36,187 nt of DNA, from assembly GCA_900316025.1 (NCBI GenBank), contig ONBJ01000009.1:1-36187 (forward strand), given 5' to 3'. Below the pieces are notes generated by a model. That model had not been told where the DNA came from. It was given only the letters and a program-made list of their open reading frames with translations, and did not search any database. Shown here one piece after another: positions 25,264 to 33,967 of the stretch. This stretch comes from an uncultured Eubacteriales bacterium (GTDB lineage: Bacteria > Bacillota > Clostridia > Oscillospirales > Acutalibacteraceae). The translations under genes and the position numbers were made by a program. Numbering within the stretch: position 1 is the stretch's first letter; the number at the start of each line of letters is the position of its first letter.

Positions 25264-25629
25264 ACTTTGGAAGGTATATATGAAAAAAGGTATTAGCATA
25301 TACGGGTACAATTTTAAATTAAGCTTAATTTAATTTAGCAAACTTAATTTTTATTGCAAATAAATAATATCACTTATTAAATAATTTGTCAATATTATTT
25401 TACAAAAAAAATTAATATTTTTATTTTTTGACAGCATAAATACCTTAAAGCGTGAGATAAAAATTGTTCATCATATTAACAATATATTCATATGTTTTTA
25501 ATAGGAGATTAACAAAAGAGTTAATTGTTTCGAATATTAAAATATAACGGCATAAGATTATAGATAAATTTGTCAATATGGTAGAAAGAAAAATTTTCAG
25601 AATTTGAAAAAACAAATTTTTTTCGTTCT
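25264..25629. other. A+T-rich gap with no gene seen
   Basis: No ribosome site plus ORF, RNA gene or repeat is recognisable on either strand. The only long frame here is a low-complexity antisense one. It separates the phage-type locus from the B12-regulated gene. Confidence 0.6.
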
Positions 25630-25658
25630 TTGACAAAACAGTTTTATAATGGTATTAT
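25630..25658 (+). promoter_or_regulatory. Promoter for the B12-regulated gene
   Basis: TTGACA at 25630-25635, a 17-nt spacer and TATTAT at 25653-25658. Transcription would start a few bases before the riboswitch. Confidence 0.8.
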
Positions 25659-25676
25659 ATAAAAAGGAAAGCATGG

Positions 25677-25860
25677 TTTTCGGAAAAAGAAAAATTCCGA
25701 AATTAAAAGGGAAGCAGGTGTGAATCCTGCACAACAGCCATTACTGTATTTGTGATTAAGCGTTTGTAATATGTCATTGGTAAATTTTACCGAGAAGGCA
25801 CAATCGCAGCGAAAAATATAAGCAGCACATAAGTCAGGAGACCTGCCTCTTTCCGAAGTT
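25677..25860 (+). promoter_or_regulatory. Cobalamin riboswitch
   Basis: Contains the B12-box AGTCAGGAGACCTGCCT near 25832-25848 and the upstream conserved core GGGAAGCAGGTGTGAATCCT (25710-25729), followed by CAACAGCCATTACTGT. Closing stem P1 can form between TTCGGAAA near 25679 and TTTCCGAA near 25850. It binds adenosyl- or other cobalamins and usually represses the downstream gene. About 160 nt of leader follows, with hairpins at 25907-25929 and beside the ribosome site (ACGGCTGCCGT). Whether control is by termination or by masking the ribosome site is not clear, since no strong U-run terminator is seen. Confidence 0.9.
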
Positions 25861-26024
25861 TTTTCTCACTTGGGTAATGGAGTGACGTAATGACGGTTCA
25901 GGCTTTGAAAATTTAAGGGGAAAATTTTCGGAACAGAATAAACAGTATTACGGTTTTTCTTATTATCCTGTTAAATCAGTGCAGACGAAATAACGGCTGC
26001 CGTAAAAATGAAAGGATGATGGTA

Positions 26025-27896
26025 ATGAAGAAAAAACTGAAATCGGTTTTGTCGGTATTTCTTGTAATACTGACGGTTGTATCTTTTGCTTCGTTTGGAG
26101 CTTATGCAGACGAAAAAGGAATATCAGATACAATAAACGTAACGTTCTCGCTTATGGGCGATGCGGCACACGGAAAAAACGGTACGCATTACGGTTTTTA
26201 TAACTGGATAGAGCCTGAGAGCGTGGAAACAGCAAAAGGAACAACGGCTATGCAGCTTTTGCTTGATGTTCTGACGGAAAAGGGATACAGTTATGAAAAT
26301 GAAGGCTATCTGAAAAGCATAACAACACCAGGAGGCTGTAAGCTCGGAGATTTTGTAAACGGCAGTAACAGCGGCTGGATGTATGCTGTAAACGGAGAGA
26401 TGGCTATGGTAGGTGCAGATGATTATGTACTTAGCAGCGGAGATAATCTTGTATGGTACTATGTTGACGATTATATGAATGATATACGTTACAGCAACGG
26501 ATATACCCCCGAATATAATATCAACAGCAAAATCACGACTTTTCATAATGAGTATCATGCATCAGGCGGAGTTATAACCGCAAATACCCCCGTTTCCTAT
26601 GAAAATTCAAAGCTTGGTTTTTCATTCAGACTCAAAAATTCGAGCGAATGGTCAAAAGGAATATCAGACCCGTTGATTATAGGAGAAAATATCTGCATTG
26701 CCGTAGGAGATATTCTCTATGTTATTGACAAAAACGGTGAAGCTGTAAAAAGTATAACTCTTGAAAAAAGTATCGGCTACACATCACGACCTGTATATGA
26801 CAGGGGGATAATTGTAGTACCCTTTGCTGACGGAGGCTTGCAGGCGGTTCTTGCCGATACTCTCCAGACCCTGTGGGTATCTGAAGCTCCCGAGGTTAAA
26901 AACAGCAGCGGTGAGGTGAAAACCCAGCAGGCTCTTACATCTCTTAAAGCCGATAACGGATATATTTATTACGGTACAGCGGCAGCAGGTGCTTCATCTA
27001 CTACCTGCGGAATGTTCTGCTGTACTGAACTCCTGACAGGAAAAAGAGTATGGCAGTATAACAATACCAAAATCGGATATTACTGGAGCGGTGCGGCATT
27101 TTATGGCGATACCGTTATCTTCGGCGGAGATGACGGCATACTTACTGCTCTGGATAAAAAAACAGGTGAGGTCAGGGATACTCTTGATACTCAGCTCGGA
27201 AAAATACGCTCTGAAGTAGTTATTGACAACAACAAGGCATTTTTCTCAACTACAAACGGAAATCTTGTTTCGGCAGAAATTTCAAACGGCGGAGTTTTCG
27301 GAGAATTGTCATACGTTAATTTTGCAAAAAGCTCAACCTGTACCCCTACCATAATCGATAACAAAATAGTTGTCGGAGGTTCATCGGCAGATTATAAGGG
27401 TGTTCTGGCAATAGCTGATAAAAACAGTCTTGAAATTTTGGATACAGTTACCGCTTTGGCTGATATAAAAAGTTCCCCTCTTGTCAGCAATACCGTAAAC
27501 GGTACATATGTATACGTTACCTCCAACAAAACCCCCGGAAGCCTTTATGCCTATAATATTGACGGAAGCAGCAGCGAGCTTTCGGAGATTTTTACACCCT
27601 CAGATGAATACAAGAACTACTGTATGTCAACTCCCGTATCAGATGAAAACGGAAATATCTACTATACAAATGATTCAGGTCAGCTTTTCAGTGTATCATC
27701 AAAAACATCATTCGCAAAGGGCGATGTCAATTTGGACGGAAACGTTACTCTTGCAGATGTTGCACTTATTCAGAAATATCTTCTCGGAATAAAGAATTTC
27801 AATACGGCTGTTTCTCAGCTTGCCGATCTTAACGGCGATGGCAGAGTAACTCTTGCAGATGCCGTAATTATTCAGAGAAGTCTTTTGAATGCTTAA
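26025..27896 (+). CDS. Secreted DUF4430 (transcobalamin-like) / beta-propeller / dockerin protein
   Basis: About 623 residues. Signal peptide MKKKLKSVLSVFLVILTVVS; a DUF4430 domain (about 25-135) with TTAMQLLLDVLTEKGYSYEN, NSGWMYAVNGEMAMVGADDY and GDNLVWYYVDDY, a family related to the C-terminal domain of animal transcobalamins; a PQQ-like beta-propeller (about 185-540); and a type I dockerin (about 565-622) with two calcium loops, DVNLDGNVTLAD and DLNGDGRVTLAD. With the cobalamin riboswitch upstream, the simplest reading is an extracellular cobamide-capturing protein docked to a cohesin scaffold; binding is inferred. The ATG at 26025 best fits AAAGGA; the frame also has ATGs at 26016 and 26019. 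No BtuCDF genes lie nearby. Confidence 0.85.
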   Translation: MKKKLKSVLSVFLVILTVVSFASFGAYADEKGISDTINVTFSLMGDAAHGKNGTHYGFYNWIEPESVETAKGTTAMQLLLDVLTEKGYSYENEGYLKSITTPGGCKLGDFVNGSNSGWMYAVNGEMAMVGADDYVLSSGDNLVWYYVDDYMNDIRYSNGYTPEYNINSKITTFHNEYHASGGVITANTPVSYENSKLGFSFRLKNSSEWSKGISDPLIIGENICIAVGDILYVIDKNGEAVKSITLEKSIGYTSRPVYDRGIIVVPFADGGLQAVLADTLQTLWVSEAPEVKNSSGEVKTQQALTSLKADNGYIYYGTAAAGASSTTCGMFCCTELLTGKRVWQYNNTKIGYYWSGAAFYGDTVIFGGDDGILTALDKKTGEVRDTLDTQLGKIRSEVVIDNNKAFFSTTNGNLVSAEISNGGVFGELSYVNFAKSSTCTPTIIDNKIVVGGSSADYKGVLAIADKNSLEILDTVTALADIKSSPLVSNTVNGTYVYVTSNKTPGSLYAYNIDGSSSELSEIFTPSDEYKNYCMSTPVSDENGNIYYTNDSGQLFSVSSKTSFAKGDVNLDGNVTLADVALIQKYLLGIKNFNTAVSQLADLNGDGRVTLADAVIIQRSLLNA

Positions 27897-27902
27897 CTTA
27901 AT

Positions 27903-27993
27903 ACCATAAAGTTTAGGTCAAGCCTTTTCAAAGGCTTGCGGTTTCCAAAGGCAGAGCCTTTGGTGGGATTTTTAAGGGCAAAGCCCTTAAACC
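27903..27993. repeat. Family 2 triple-hairpin repeat, copy d (inverted)
   Basis: Hairpins lie at 27919-27938, 27945-27963 and 27971-27991, preceded by CCATAAAGTTTAGGT, the reverse complement of the edge of copies a and c. It is followed within 20 nt by family 1 copy 7. Confidence 0.9.
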
Positions 27994-28012
27994 ATCACAG
28001 CTTTGGTCGGAG

Positions 28013-28118
28013 GCGGCGGCTGCAGACCACTGTCGGACAAAGTCCGACAGTGAATCCGAAAGAGATTTTCTCTTTCGGATAGTCACAAGCTTTGCTTGTG
28101 ACTGTCTGCAGCCGCCGC
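28013..28118. repeat. Family 1 four-way-junction repeat, copy 7 (reverse arm order)
   Basis: Outer stem GCGGCGGCTGCAGAC (28013-28027) pairs with 28104-28118. Here GATTGCAG is replaced by GGCTGCAG with compensating changes on the other side. Perfect hairpins lie at 28028-28052, 28054-28080 and 28081-28103, with one unpaired base between the first two. The G+C-rich arm comes first, so the element is inverted relative to copies 1, 3, 4, 5, 6 and 8. Confidence 0.92.
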
Positions 28119-28165
28119 ATATTTTCAGGCTATTGCATAAATTATGTTACAGATTTACATAATTC

Positions 28166-28194
28166 TTGACAGACAACATAGTTTGTGCTATTTT
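28166..28194 (+). promoter_or_regulatory. Promoter for leuB
   Basis: TTGACA at 28166-28171, a 17-nt spacer and TATTTT at 28189-28194. About 90 nt of leader precedes the ATG, with no T-box or leucine-rich leader peptide seen. Confidence 0.6.
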
Positions 28195-28289
28195 TGTAGT
28201 GAGAGTGAATGAAATATAAACTTCAATGTATTCAGGAACTGTCATAAATTATAAAATAATATAAAATATAGAAATTCGGAGGAATAAAA

Positions 28290-29360
28290 ATGAAAACATA
28301 TAAGATAGCATTGCTGAAGGGTGACGGAATAGGCCCTGAAATCGTTGAGCAGGCTGTGAAGGTTTTTGATAAAACAGCGGAAAAATTCGGTTTTAAGGTA
28401 GAATATGACCCTGCCGACATAGGCGGAATAGCTATAGACAACTACGGCGAACCGCTCCCCCAGATTACCATAGATAAATGCAAGGCAGCCGACTCAGTTC
28501 TTTTAGGTGCTGTAGGAGGCCCTAAGTGGGATACTCAGCCTGCCGGAAACCGCCCTGAGTCGGGTCTGCTTAAAATAAGAAGCTCACTGGGACTTTTTGC
28601 AAATCTTCGCCCTGCGGTAATATTCGAGCCGTTGAAAAAGGCTTCACCTATAAAAGATGAAATTATAGGCGATAATCTCGACATTATGATAGTAAGAGAG
28701 CTTACAGGAGGAATATATTTCGGACAGAGAGGAAGAACGGAAGAAAACGGTATTCCTTGTGCATATGATACCGAAAAATATTCCGTAAACGAGATAGAAA
28801 GAATAGTAAAAGTAGCGTTTGATATGGCTATGAAGAGAAATAAAAAGCTTACAAGCGTTGATAAAGCAAATGTTCTGGAGTCATCACGTCTTTGGAGAGA
28901 AACCGTAAACAGAATTGCAAAGGAATATCCCGAAGTAGAGGTAAATCACCTTTACGTTGACAACTGTGCTATGCAGCTTGTAAGAAATCCCGGTCAGTTT
29001 GATGTTATAGTTACATCAAATATATTCGGCGACATTTTGTCAGATGAAGCTTCTATGATAAGCGGTTCAATAGGAATGCTTGCGTCTGCAAGCCTGAGTT
29101 CGGGAAAGAGCGGTCTTTACGAGCCTATTCACGGAAGTGCTCCTGATATAGCAGGTCAGAACAAGGCAAACCCTCTGGCTACCATACTTTCCGTTGCAAT
29201 GATGCTTAAATATTCGCTTGATGAGCCTGAAGCTGCACAGGCAATAGAAAACGCAGTAGGAAAGGCTCTTGAAACATACAGAACTCCCGATATATACGAG
29301 GAGGGAAAAATCAAAGTTACCTGTACGGAAATGGGCGATAAGGTGTGCAGTCTGCTTTAA
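28290..29360 (+). CDS. leuB: 3-isopropylmalate dehydrogenase
   Basis: Oxidative decarboxylation of 3-isopropylmalate with NAD+ in leucine biosynthesis. The family signatures run through the whole protein: [16 protein letters not shown] (substrate-binding arginines), [29 protein letters not shown] (catalytic Lys), the Asp-bearing [20 protein letters not shown], and [18 protein letters not shown] (NAD-binding). Length 356 is normal. GGAGG precedes the ATG. It stands alone here without leuA, leuC or leuD. Confidence 0.97.
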   Translation: MKTYKIALLKGDGIGPEIVEQAVKVFDKTAEKFGFKVEYDPADIGGIAIDNYGEPLPQITIDKCKAADSVLLGAVGGPKWDTQPAGNRPESGLLKIRSSLGLFANLRPAVIFEPLKKASPIKDEIIGDNLDIMIVRELTGGIYFGQRGRTEENGIPCAYDTEKYSVNEIERIVKVAFDMAMKRNKKLTSVDKANVLESSRLWRETVNRIAKEYPEVEVNHLYVDNCAMQLVRNPGQFDVIVTSNIFGDILSDEASMISGSIGMLASASLSSGKSGLYEPIHGSAPDIAGQNKANPLATILSVAMMLKYSLDEPEAAQAIENAVGKALETYRTPDIYEEGKIKVTCTEMGDKVCSLL

Positions 29361-29381
29361 TGGCGTATGATGAAACCTATG

Positions 29382-29484
29382 CGGCGATTGCAGATGTCAA
29401 AATACATAGTATTTTGACGGAAAAAGTGCTTTATGCACTTTTTCGCCCTTGCGGATTAATCCGCAAGGGCGGCTGCAATCCCCG
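29382..29484. repeat. Family 1 four-way-junction repeat, copy 8
   Basis: The outer stem CGGCGATTGCAG (29382-29393) pairs with 29473-29484 with one mismatch (AATCCCC in place of AATCGCC). Perfect hairpins lie at 29396-29418, 29420-29444 and 29445-29470. It lies after leuB. Confidence 0.9.
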
Positions 29485-29509
29485 AAGCTGACGGAAGTTT
29501 GTTGTTTAT

Positions 29510-29531
29510 ACGGTGAAGAACCGTTTTTTTT
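29510..29531 (+). terminator. Weak terminator or attenuator before the amylase gene
   Basis: ACGGT (29510-29514) pairs with ACCGT (29520-29524) across a 5-nt loop and is followed by TTTTTTT. The stem is short, so it may be only partly efficient as the end of the leuB transcript or an attenuator for the amylase. Confidence 0.45.
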
Positions 29532-29568
29532 ATTTATAGTAAAATACTTTAAGGAGGTATCGTGAAAT

Positions 29569-31044
29569 ATGATAAAAAAGCTTACAGCACTGGGAACGGC
29601 TGTCTTTTTAATGCTGACGGCGGCAGCCTGCGGTTCAGACGGAGGACAGTCCCAGAGTACTGAACCTGCGAAAGAAGCTTCAACGCAGGAGGCAACCGAC
29701 TATGCTCCCTCCCGCACAAAGAACAAGACAAACAAGCAGGGACTTGCTGACAATATTCAGGACGGAGCTATTCTGCATACATGGTGCTGGTCGTTCAATA
29801 CGATAAAGAAGCATATGAAAGAAATATCCGATGCAGGTTTTTCAGCAATACAGACTTCCCCTATAAGTCAGTGCAAGGTAGGAGAAGGCGGAGGAATGCA
29901 GCTTCAGGATAAAGACAACAGCATAAACAAGGGAAAATGGTATTATCACTATCAGCCTACCGATTATGTAATAGGTAACTATCAGCTCGGTACAAAGGAA
30001 GAGTTTACTCAGATGTGTGATGAAGCACATAAATACGGTGTAAAGGTTATAGTAGATGCAGTTCTCAATCACGTTACAGGCGACAAGTCGGTAATAAGTG
30101 AGAACATAACGAAAATAAAAGAGCCTTTTCATACTATGGGCGATATAAAGGACTATAACAGCAGAAAGCAGCTTACACAGGGAGTACTGCTCGGACTTAC
30201 AGACCTTAACACTCAGAATGAAGAAATTCAGCAGTATGAGCTTAAATATCTTAAAGAGTGTGTTGAAGCAGGAGCAGACGGTTTCCGATATGATGCCGCA
30301 AAGCATATAGAACTTAGTACAGATGACAAGGAATTTGCAAGCAATTTCTGGAATGTAGTTCTTGATAACGGTTCAAAATTCCAGTACGGAGAGATATTGC
30401 AGGGAGGTTCTGATAAAATAGCCTCATACAGCAAGATTATGAACGTAACCGCATCTGAATACGGAGAAATTCTGAGGGGCTGTCTTGTGGACGGAGATGT
30501 TTCGGCAGGAGCATTGACTGATTTTGCGGCAAACGGAATAGACGGAGGAAGCCTTGTAACGTGGGTTGAGTCGCATGACAATTACTGTAATGACGGAAAC
30601 TGGAGTATGATGGACAAAACTCAGATAAAACAGGGCTGGGCGATAATATGTGCAAGAGGTGAGGGAACACCGCTGTTCTTTGACCGTCCGGCAGGTTCGT
30701 CTACAGATGACCAGTGGGGTAACAATAAGATAGGCGAAATGGGAGATACATTCTTTAAGGATAAGGACGTAGCCGAGGTAAACAAGTTCAGAAACAAGAT
30801 GATAGGCGAGAGCGAGGAGATAAGCAATCCTCAGGACGATATGTCTGTAATTATGATAGAAAGAGGCAGCAAGGGAGCTGTAATAGTAAATACGGATACA
30901 TCGGACAAAAAGCTTGAAGAAGCAGATACCTCATTGTCTGACGGAACGTACAAGGATAAGGTCGGCGGCAAAAGCTTTACGGTAAAGAAAGGAAAGCTCA
31001 GCGGTACGGTTAAGAAGGGTTCTGTAGCTGTTCTTTACAAGTAA
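29569..31044 (+). CDS. Lipoprotein alpha-amylase family glycoside hydrolase (GH13)
   Basis: A cell-surface starch-degrading enzyme. The lipoprotein signal ends in the lipobox TAAAC with lipidated Cys21, followed by a Ser/Thr/Glu linker. GH13 regions are in order: VIVDAVLNH (region I), GFRYDAAKH with nucleophile D242 (region II), FQYGEIL with acid/base E275 (region III) and WVESHDNY with D337 (region IV). The early SFNTIKKHMKEISDAGFSAI strand fits a typical barrel. A C-terminal beta domain ends with TVKKGKLSGTVKKGSVAVLYK (positions 460-490). No dockerin or carbohydrate-binding module is seen, unlike amylosome enzymes. AAGGAGG lies about 11 nt before the ATG. Confidence 0.92.
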   Translation: MIKKLTALGTAVFLMLTAAACGSDGGQSQSTEPAKEASTQEATDYAPSRTKNKTNKQGLADNIQDGAILHTWCWSFNTIKKHMKEISDAGFSAIQTSPISQCKVGEGGGMQLQDKDNSINKGKWYYHYQPTDYVIGNYQLGTKEEFTQMCDEAHKYGVKVIVDAVLNHVTGDKSVISENITKIKEPFHTMGDIKDYNSRKQLTQGVLLGLTDLNTQNEEIQQYELKYLKECVEAGADGFRYDAAKHIELSTDDKEFASNFWNVVLDNGSKFQYGEILQGGSDKIASYSKIMNVTASEYGEILRGCLVDGDVSAGALTDFAANGIDGGSLVTWVESHDNYCNDGNWSMMDKTQIKQGWAIICARGEGTPLFFDRPAGSSTDDQWGNNKIGEMGDTFFKDKDVAEVNKFRNKMIGESEEISNPQDDMSVIMIERGSKGAVIVNTDTSDKKLEEADTSLSDGTYKDKVGGKSFTVKKGKLSGTVKKGSVAVLYK

Positions 31045-31107
31045 CGGCATATGTTTACAAGAATTAAAAAAATCTATGTCAAAAATGTAAAAAAACATAA
31101 ATATATG

Positions 31108-31136
31108 TTGACATTTTAAGTCTTATATGTTAATAT
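31108..31136 (+). promoter_or_regulatory. Consensus sigma-A promoter
   Basis: TTGACA at 31108-31113, a 17-nt spacer and TAATAT at 31131-31136. It lies after the amylase gene and is followed within about 100 nt by a strong terminator, not by an ORF. Confidence 0.75.
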
Positions 31137-31142
31137 GTCAAA

Positions 31143-31240
31143 GTAGTTTGCGAGTAAATTACTTCTCTGAAATATTTGATTATAACTTTTTTCATAATAC
31201 TCCTTAAATCAGGCGGCGGTTTCGTCGCCTGATTTTTTTT
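31143..31240 (+). ncRNA. Putative small RNA with anti-Shine-Dalgarno motif
   Basis: Inferred from a consensus promoter (31108-31136) and a strong terminator (31206-31240). The predicted transcript of about 98 nt has no credible ORF. Just before the terminator stem lies ACTCCTT (31199-31205), which complements the AAGGAG ribosome sites used throughout this window, a common feature of trans-acting small RNAs. A fragment of an amylase 3' leader would be the alternative. No family is recognised. Confidence 0.45.
31206..31240 (+). terminator. Intrinsic terminator
   Basis: A stem of AAATCAGGCG with CGCCTGATTT, a GCGGTTTCGT loop, and a run of eight T residues. It ends the putative small RNA and could also end the amylase transcript. 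Confidence 0.85.
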
Positions 31241-31242
31241 AG

Positions 31243-31330
31243 TTTAAGGGTTTCACCCTTAAAAATCCTGACCAAAGGCTCCGCCTTTGGAAACCGCAAG
31301 CCTTTGAAAAGGCTTGACCTAAATTTTATG
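31243..31330. repeat. Family 2 triple-hairpin repeat, copy e
   Basis: Begins two bases after the terminator T-run. Hairpins lie at 31243-31263, 31272-31290 and 31297-31316, with the same spacers and edge as copies a and c. Confidence 0.9.
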
Positions 31331-31652
31331 TTTTTTTCTGTAAATATTACAGTGTTGTAACAAAAATTTCAGCAAAATTCCGATATTCAGACAGTTGTGC
31401 ATTATATTCATACCCTGAAATACCGTTTTTGTGTATTTTGCGACAGCTTTATATGATGAATTATATTAATTCATAAAATTAATGCCTGAATTTATGAATT
31501 ATAGTCTGTAAAAACTCTTTAAAATCATTTTTAAAATCTAATAATATGTAAATACCAAAAAAAGGAAATAAATTTTTTTAACGAAAATGTATATAAAATA
31601 AAAAGATGTACATACTAATTTTTGTAATAATTGAGATATTTTGAAAAAAGCC
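31331..31652. other. A+T-rich gap upstream of the NlpC/P60 gene
   Basis: No gene, RNA or repeat is recognised. The sequence is unusually A+T rich, with several short inverted A/T words. It precedes the likely promoter at 31653-31681. Confidence 0.55.
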
Positions 31653-31681
31653 TTGCAATTTATTAATATGTATGATAAACT
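31653..31681 (+). promoter_or_regulatory. Likely promoter for the NlpC/P60 gene
   Basis: TTGCAA at 31653-31658, a 17-nt spacer and TAAACT at 31676-31681, the same -10 variant as the SCIFF promoter. A leader of about 130 nt follows. I looked for a ydaO-type leader and did not see one. Confidence 0.5.
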
Positions 31682-31819
31682 GTAATCAAATTGTTACTAA
31701 GTTGTAATTGTTTTGGAAGTTGATTACATATCCGGTAACAAAGAATTTGCAATATGCTTTATATCCGTTGTTTTTTGATATTTGGATATTGTTTGATTTA
31801 CTAAGGAGGTTTTTGTCCA

Positions 31820-33853
31820 ATGCACAAGCAGTGTAAAGGAAAGGCTGTATTATCTGTTTTATTGTCAGTTGTGATGGTTGTATCACTTATAACAGTTGGT
31901 ACAGTGTCAATGTCAGCAGAAACAAGTACAGGTATCGGTTTATGTGCATATGCACTCAACGCCTATAACGAAGGCTGGCCTTACGTATGGGGCGGAATGT
32001 CATATGGTGCAGTAGACTGTTCAGGTCTTATCAAGAGCTACAACGGAGTAGGCGGTGTCCGTACTGATATGGTAACCAGCTCACAGAATGCAGGTCTTGA
32101 CTGGGGCTATGTAGATGACGGTATTCCTAATGTACACGGTTTAGGCTTGCACAAACCCGGACATGTCGGTATATATGTAGGAAGCGGAAATGCAATAGAT
32201 GCACGTGGAACTAACTGGGGTATCATATACGGCTCTGTTTATTCTGTAAACTGGGTAGAGTGGTACAAGCTTGTAGATGTAAGCTATCCCGAAAGCGGCT
32301 GGGTAAAGTTTGACGGCGAGTCCTTCTACTATGAGAACGGCGAGTATGTAGACAATACTTCAAGAACTATCGACGGTGTGACTTACTACTTTGACTCACT
32401 CGGCAGGTCAGATAAAGAGCCTTCGGAAAGTGCTTATCTTGTAACTGACTATTCAGGTTCATCGTCACAGTCGGGTTCTGCTGAAATAACTTCAAATTCA
32501 TCAACATTCCTTAAAATAGGCTCTCAGGGCGACAAGGTAAGAGAGGTTCAGGAGAAGCTCAAGAACCTTGGATATTTTGAGGACGATGTAACAGGATATT
32601 TCGGCACATACACAGCAGCTTGCGTAAAGGAATTTCAGACAGACGCTGATATCGAAGTTGATGGTATCGTCGGCCCTGAGTTTATGAACGCAATCAACAG
32701 TGAAAATGCTCCTTCAAAAGCAGGAGCAAATACATCAGATGACGAAGACGATGAAGAGGAAGCAACAGAAGCTCCTACAGCAGCACCCACGGAAGCATCC
32801 ACAGAAGCATCCACAGAAGCTCCCACACCTGCAGCTACAGAGGAAGTAACTGAGGCTGAGGAGGCTGAGGTTGAAGAAGTAACCGAAGCTGAAGAAACAG
32901 AGGAAACAGAAGATACAGCCGATGATGAAGAAGTAACGGCAGAAACAGAGGAAACAGAAGAGGAAGCTGAAATTGAGGAAGCAACAGATGCTCCTACAAC
33001 AGCACCTACGGAAGCTCCTACAGAAAAGGCTACAAAAGCAAAGGCTGTTGCAGAAAACAAGAGCAGCAAGAATAAGACTGTAGCAAAGGCAGCACCTACA
33101 GAAGCACCCACAGAAGCTCCTACAGAAGCTCCTACGTTACCTCCCACACCTCTTGAGGACGGAGTAATTACATACGGCGAATATGATGTAGAAAATTCTT
33201 CCGAAATCGCAGAAATGCAGAACAGACTTGCTGAGCTTGGCTACTATACAGCACAGGCAACAGGAGTTTTCGATGACAATACACTTGCTGCACTTCACAG
33301 CTATTTCTCAAAGTCAGAACTGAGAGCAGAGGACTTCATAACAAGAGAACAGTATGATGTTCTTATGTCAGACAATGCTGTTGCAAATACGGTTGCAGGT
33401 CAGTACTCAGATGATGAAGTTTCAAAGGTACAGTCACTTCTCGTTAAGCTTGGCTATCTCAGCAAGGCTACAGGTTCTTATGATGACGCTACAATATCTG
33501 CTGTAAAGACTGCTCAGGCTAACTTTGATATGGAAGCAACAGGCGAAGTTTCTGATGATTTTGTAAAGGCACTGGAGCTTGCATCAGCAAGAACAGATTC
33601 ACAGGCTTCGGCAGCAAGCGGAAATGTTTCTTCACAGAATGCAAACGCTTCTGTTACAAGCGGCAACACAACAGCTCAGACAGCAGCTAAGACAGCTCCC
33701 CTTACAGGTTATACTTTCGGAGAAGCTTCAGCACCCGCTTCAGGCGATGAAACAACATTTATCCTCGTTGCAGGAATGATGTTTGCACTTGCTCTCGGAA
33801 CAACAATAGTTTATACAAAGAGCAGAGTTTCCAAGAAAAAGGAAGAAAAATAA
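31820..33853 (+). CDS. Wall-anchored NlpC/P60 hydrolase with peptidoglycan-binding domains
   Basis: A 677-residue exported protein. Signal peptide (about 1-31). NlpC/P60 domain (about 35-150) with the catalytic Cys in VDCSGLI (C67) and His in KPGHVGIYVG (H115), expected to cut peptidoglycan peptides. A YG-type repeat region (WVKFDGESFYYENGEY). A PG_binding_1 domain (about 230-292, GDKVREVQEKLKNLGYFEDD). A long acidic Thr/Ala/Glu/Pro linker with TEAPTEAPTEAPT. Two more peptidoglycan-binding repeats (about 455-590). The C-terminus is APASGDE, a hydrophobic helix and SRVSKKKEEK, a sorting-signal layout with a non-standard motif. AAGGAGG precedes the ATG. Confidence 0.9.
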   Translation: MHKQCKGKAVLSVLLSVVMVVSLITVGTVSMSAETSTGIGLCAYALNAYNEGWPYVWGGMSYGAVDCSGLIKSYNGVGGVRTDMVTSSQNAGLDWGYVDDGIPNVHGLGLHKPGHVGIYVGSGNAIDARGTNWGIIYGSVYSVNWVEWYKLVDVSYPESGWVKFDGESFYYENGEYVDNTSRTIDGVTYYFDSLGRSDKEPSESAYLVTDYSGSSSQSGSAEITSNSSTFLKIGSQGDKVREVQEKLKNLGYFEDDVTGYFGTYTAACVKEFQTDADIEVDGIVGPEFMNAINSENAPSKAGANTSDDEDDEEEATEAPTAAPTEASTEASTEAPTPAATEEVTEAEEAEVEEVTEAEETEETEDTADDEEVTAETEETEEEAEIEEATDAPTTAPTEAPTEKATKAKAVAENKSSKNKTVAKAAPTEAPTEAPTEAPTLPPTPLEDGVITYGEYDVENSSEIAEMQNRLAELGYYTAQATGVFDDNTLAALHSYFSKSELRAEDFITREQYDVLMSDNAVANTVAGQYSDDEVSKVQSLLVKLGYLSKATGSYDDATISAVKTAQANFDMEATGEVSDDFVKALELASARTDSQASAASGNVSSQNANASVTSGNTTAQTAAKTAPLTGYTFGEASAPASGDETTFILVAGMMFALALGTTIVYTKSRVSKKKEEK

Positions 33854-33878
33854 TCAGTTTTAACTATTAAAACTTACG

Positions 33879-33906
33879 CACCCGTATCAAAATTTTGATA
33901 CGGGTG
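33879..33906 (+). terminator. Palindromic terminator
   Basis: A perfect 28-nt palindrome, CACCCGTATCAAAA with its complement, followed by TTCTTG. The T-run is weak, but the stem is strong, and it separates the NlpC/P60 gene from the lepB operon. Confidence 0.65.
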
Positions 33907-33918
33907 TTCTTGTACTGT

Positions 33919-33947
33919 TTGACGAGATGTCTGTATTATGATATAAT
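33919..33947 (+). promoter_or_regulatory. Promoter of the lepB-rbgA-rnhB operon
   Basis: TTGACG at 33919-33924, a 17-nt spacer and a perfect TATAAT at 33942-33947. Transcription would begin near 33954, so the family 1 repeat at 33968-34066 lies in the 5' leader. Confidence 0.75.
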
Positions 33948-33967
33948 CAGGTTGTCAGGATTATCTG

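Noticed and set aside
25445..25636. Minus-strand ORF of 63 codons
   Set aside because: Low-complexity A+T-rich frame without a ribosome site or homology pattern.
31682..31819. c-di-AMP (ydaO) riboswitch before the NlpC/P60 gene
   Set aside because: Such genes often have one, but the conserved core motifs are not visible here.
32635..33147. Minus-strand ORF of 170 codons
   Set aside because: Ser/Val/Ala-rich antisense shadow of the acidic TEAPT linker of the NlpC/P60 gene.
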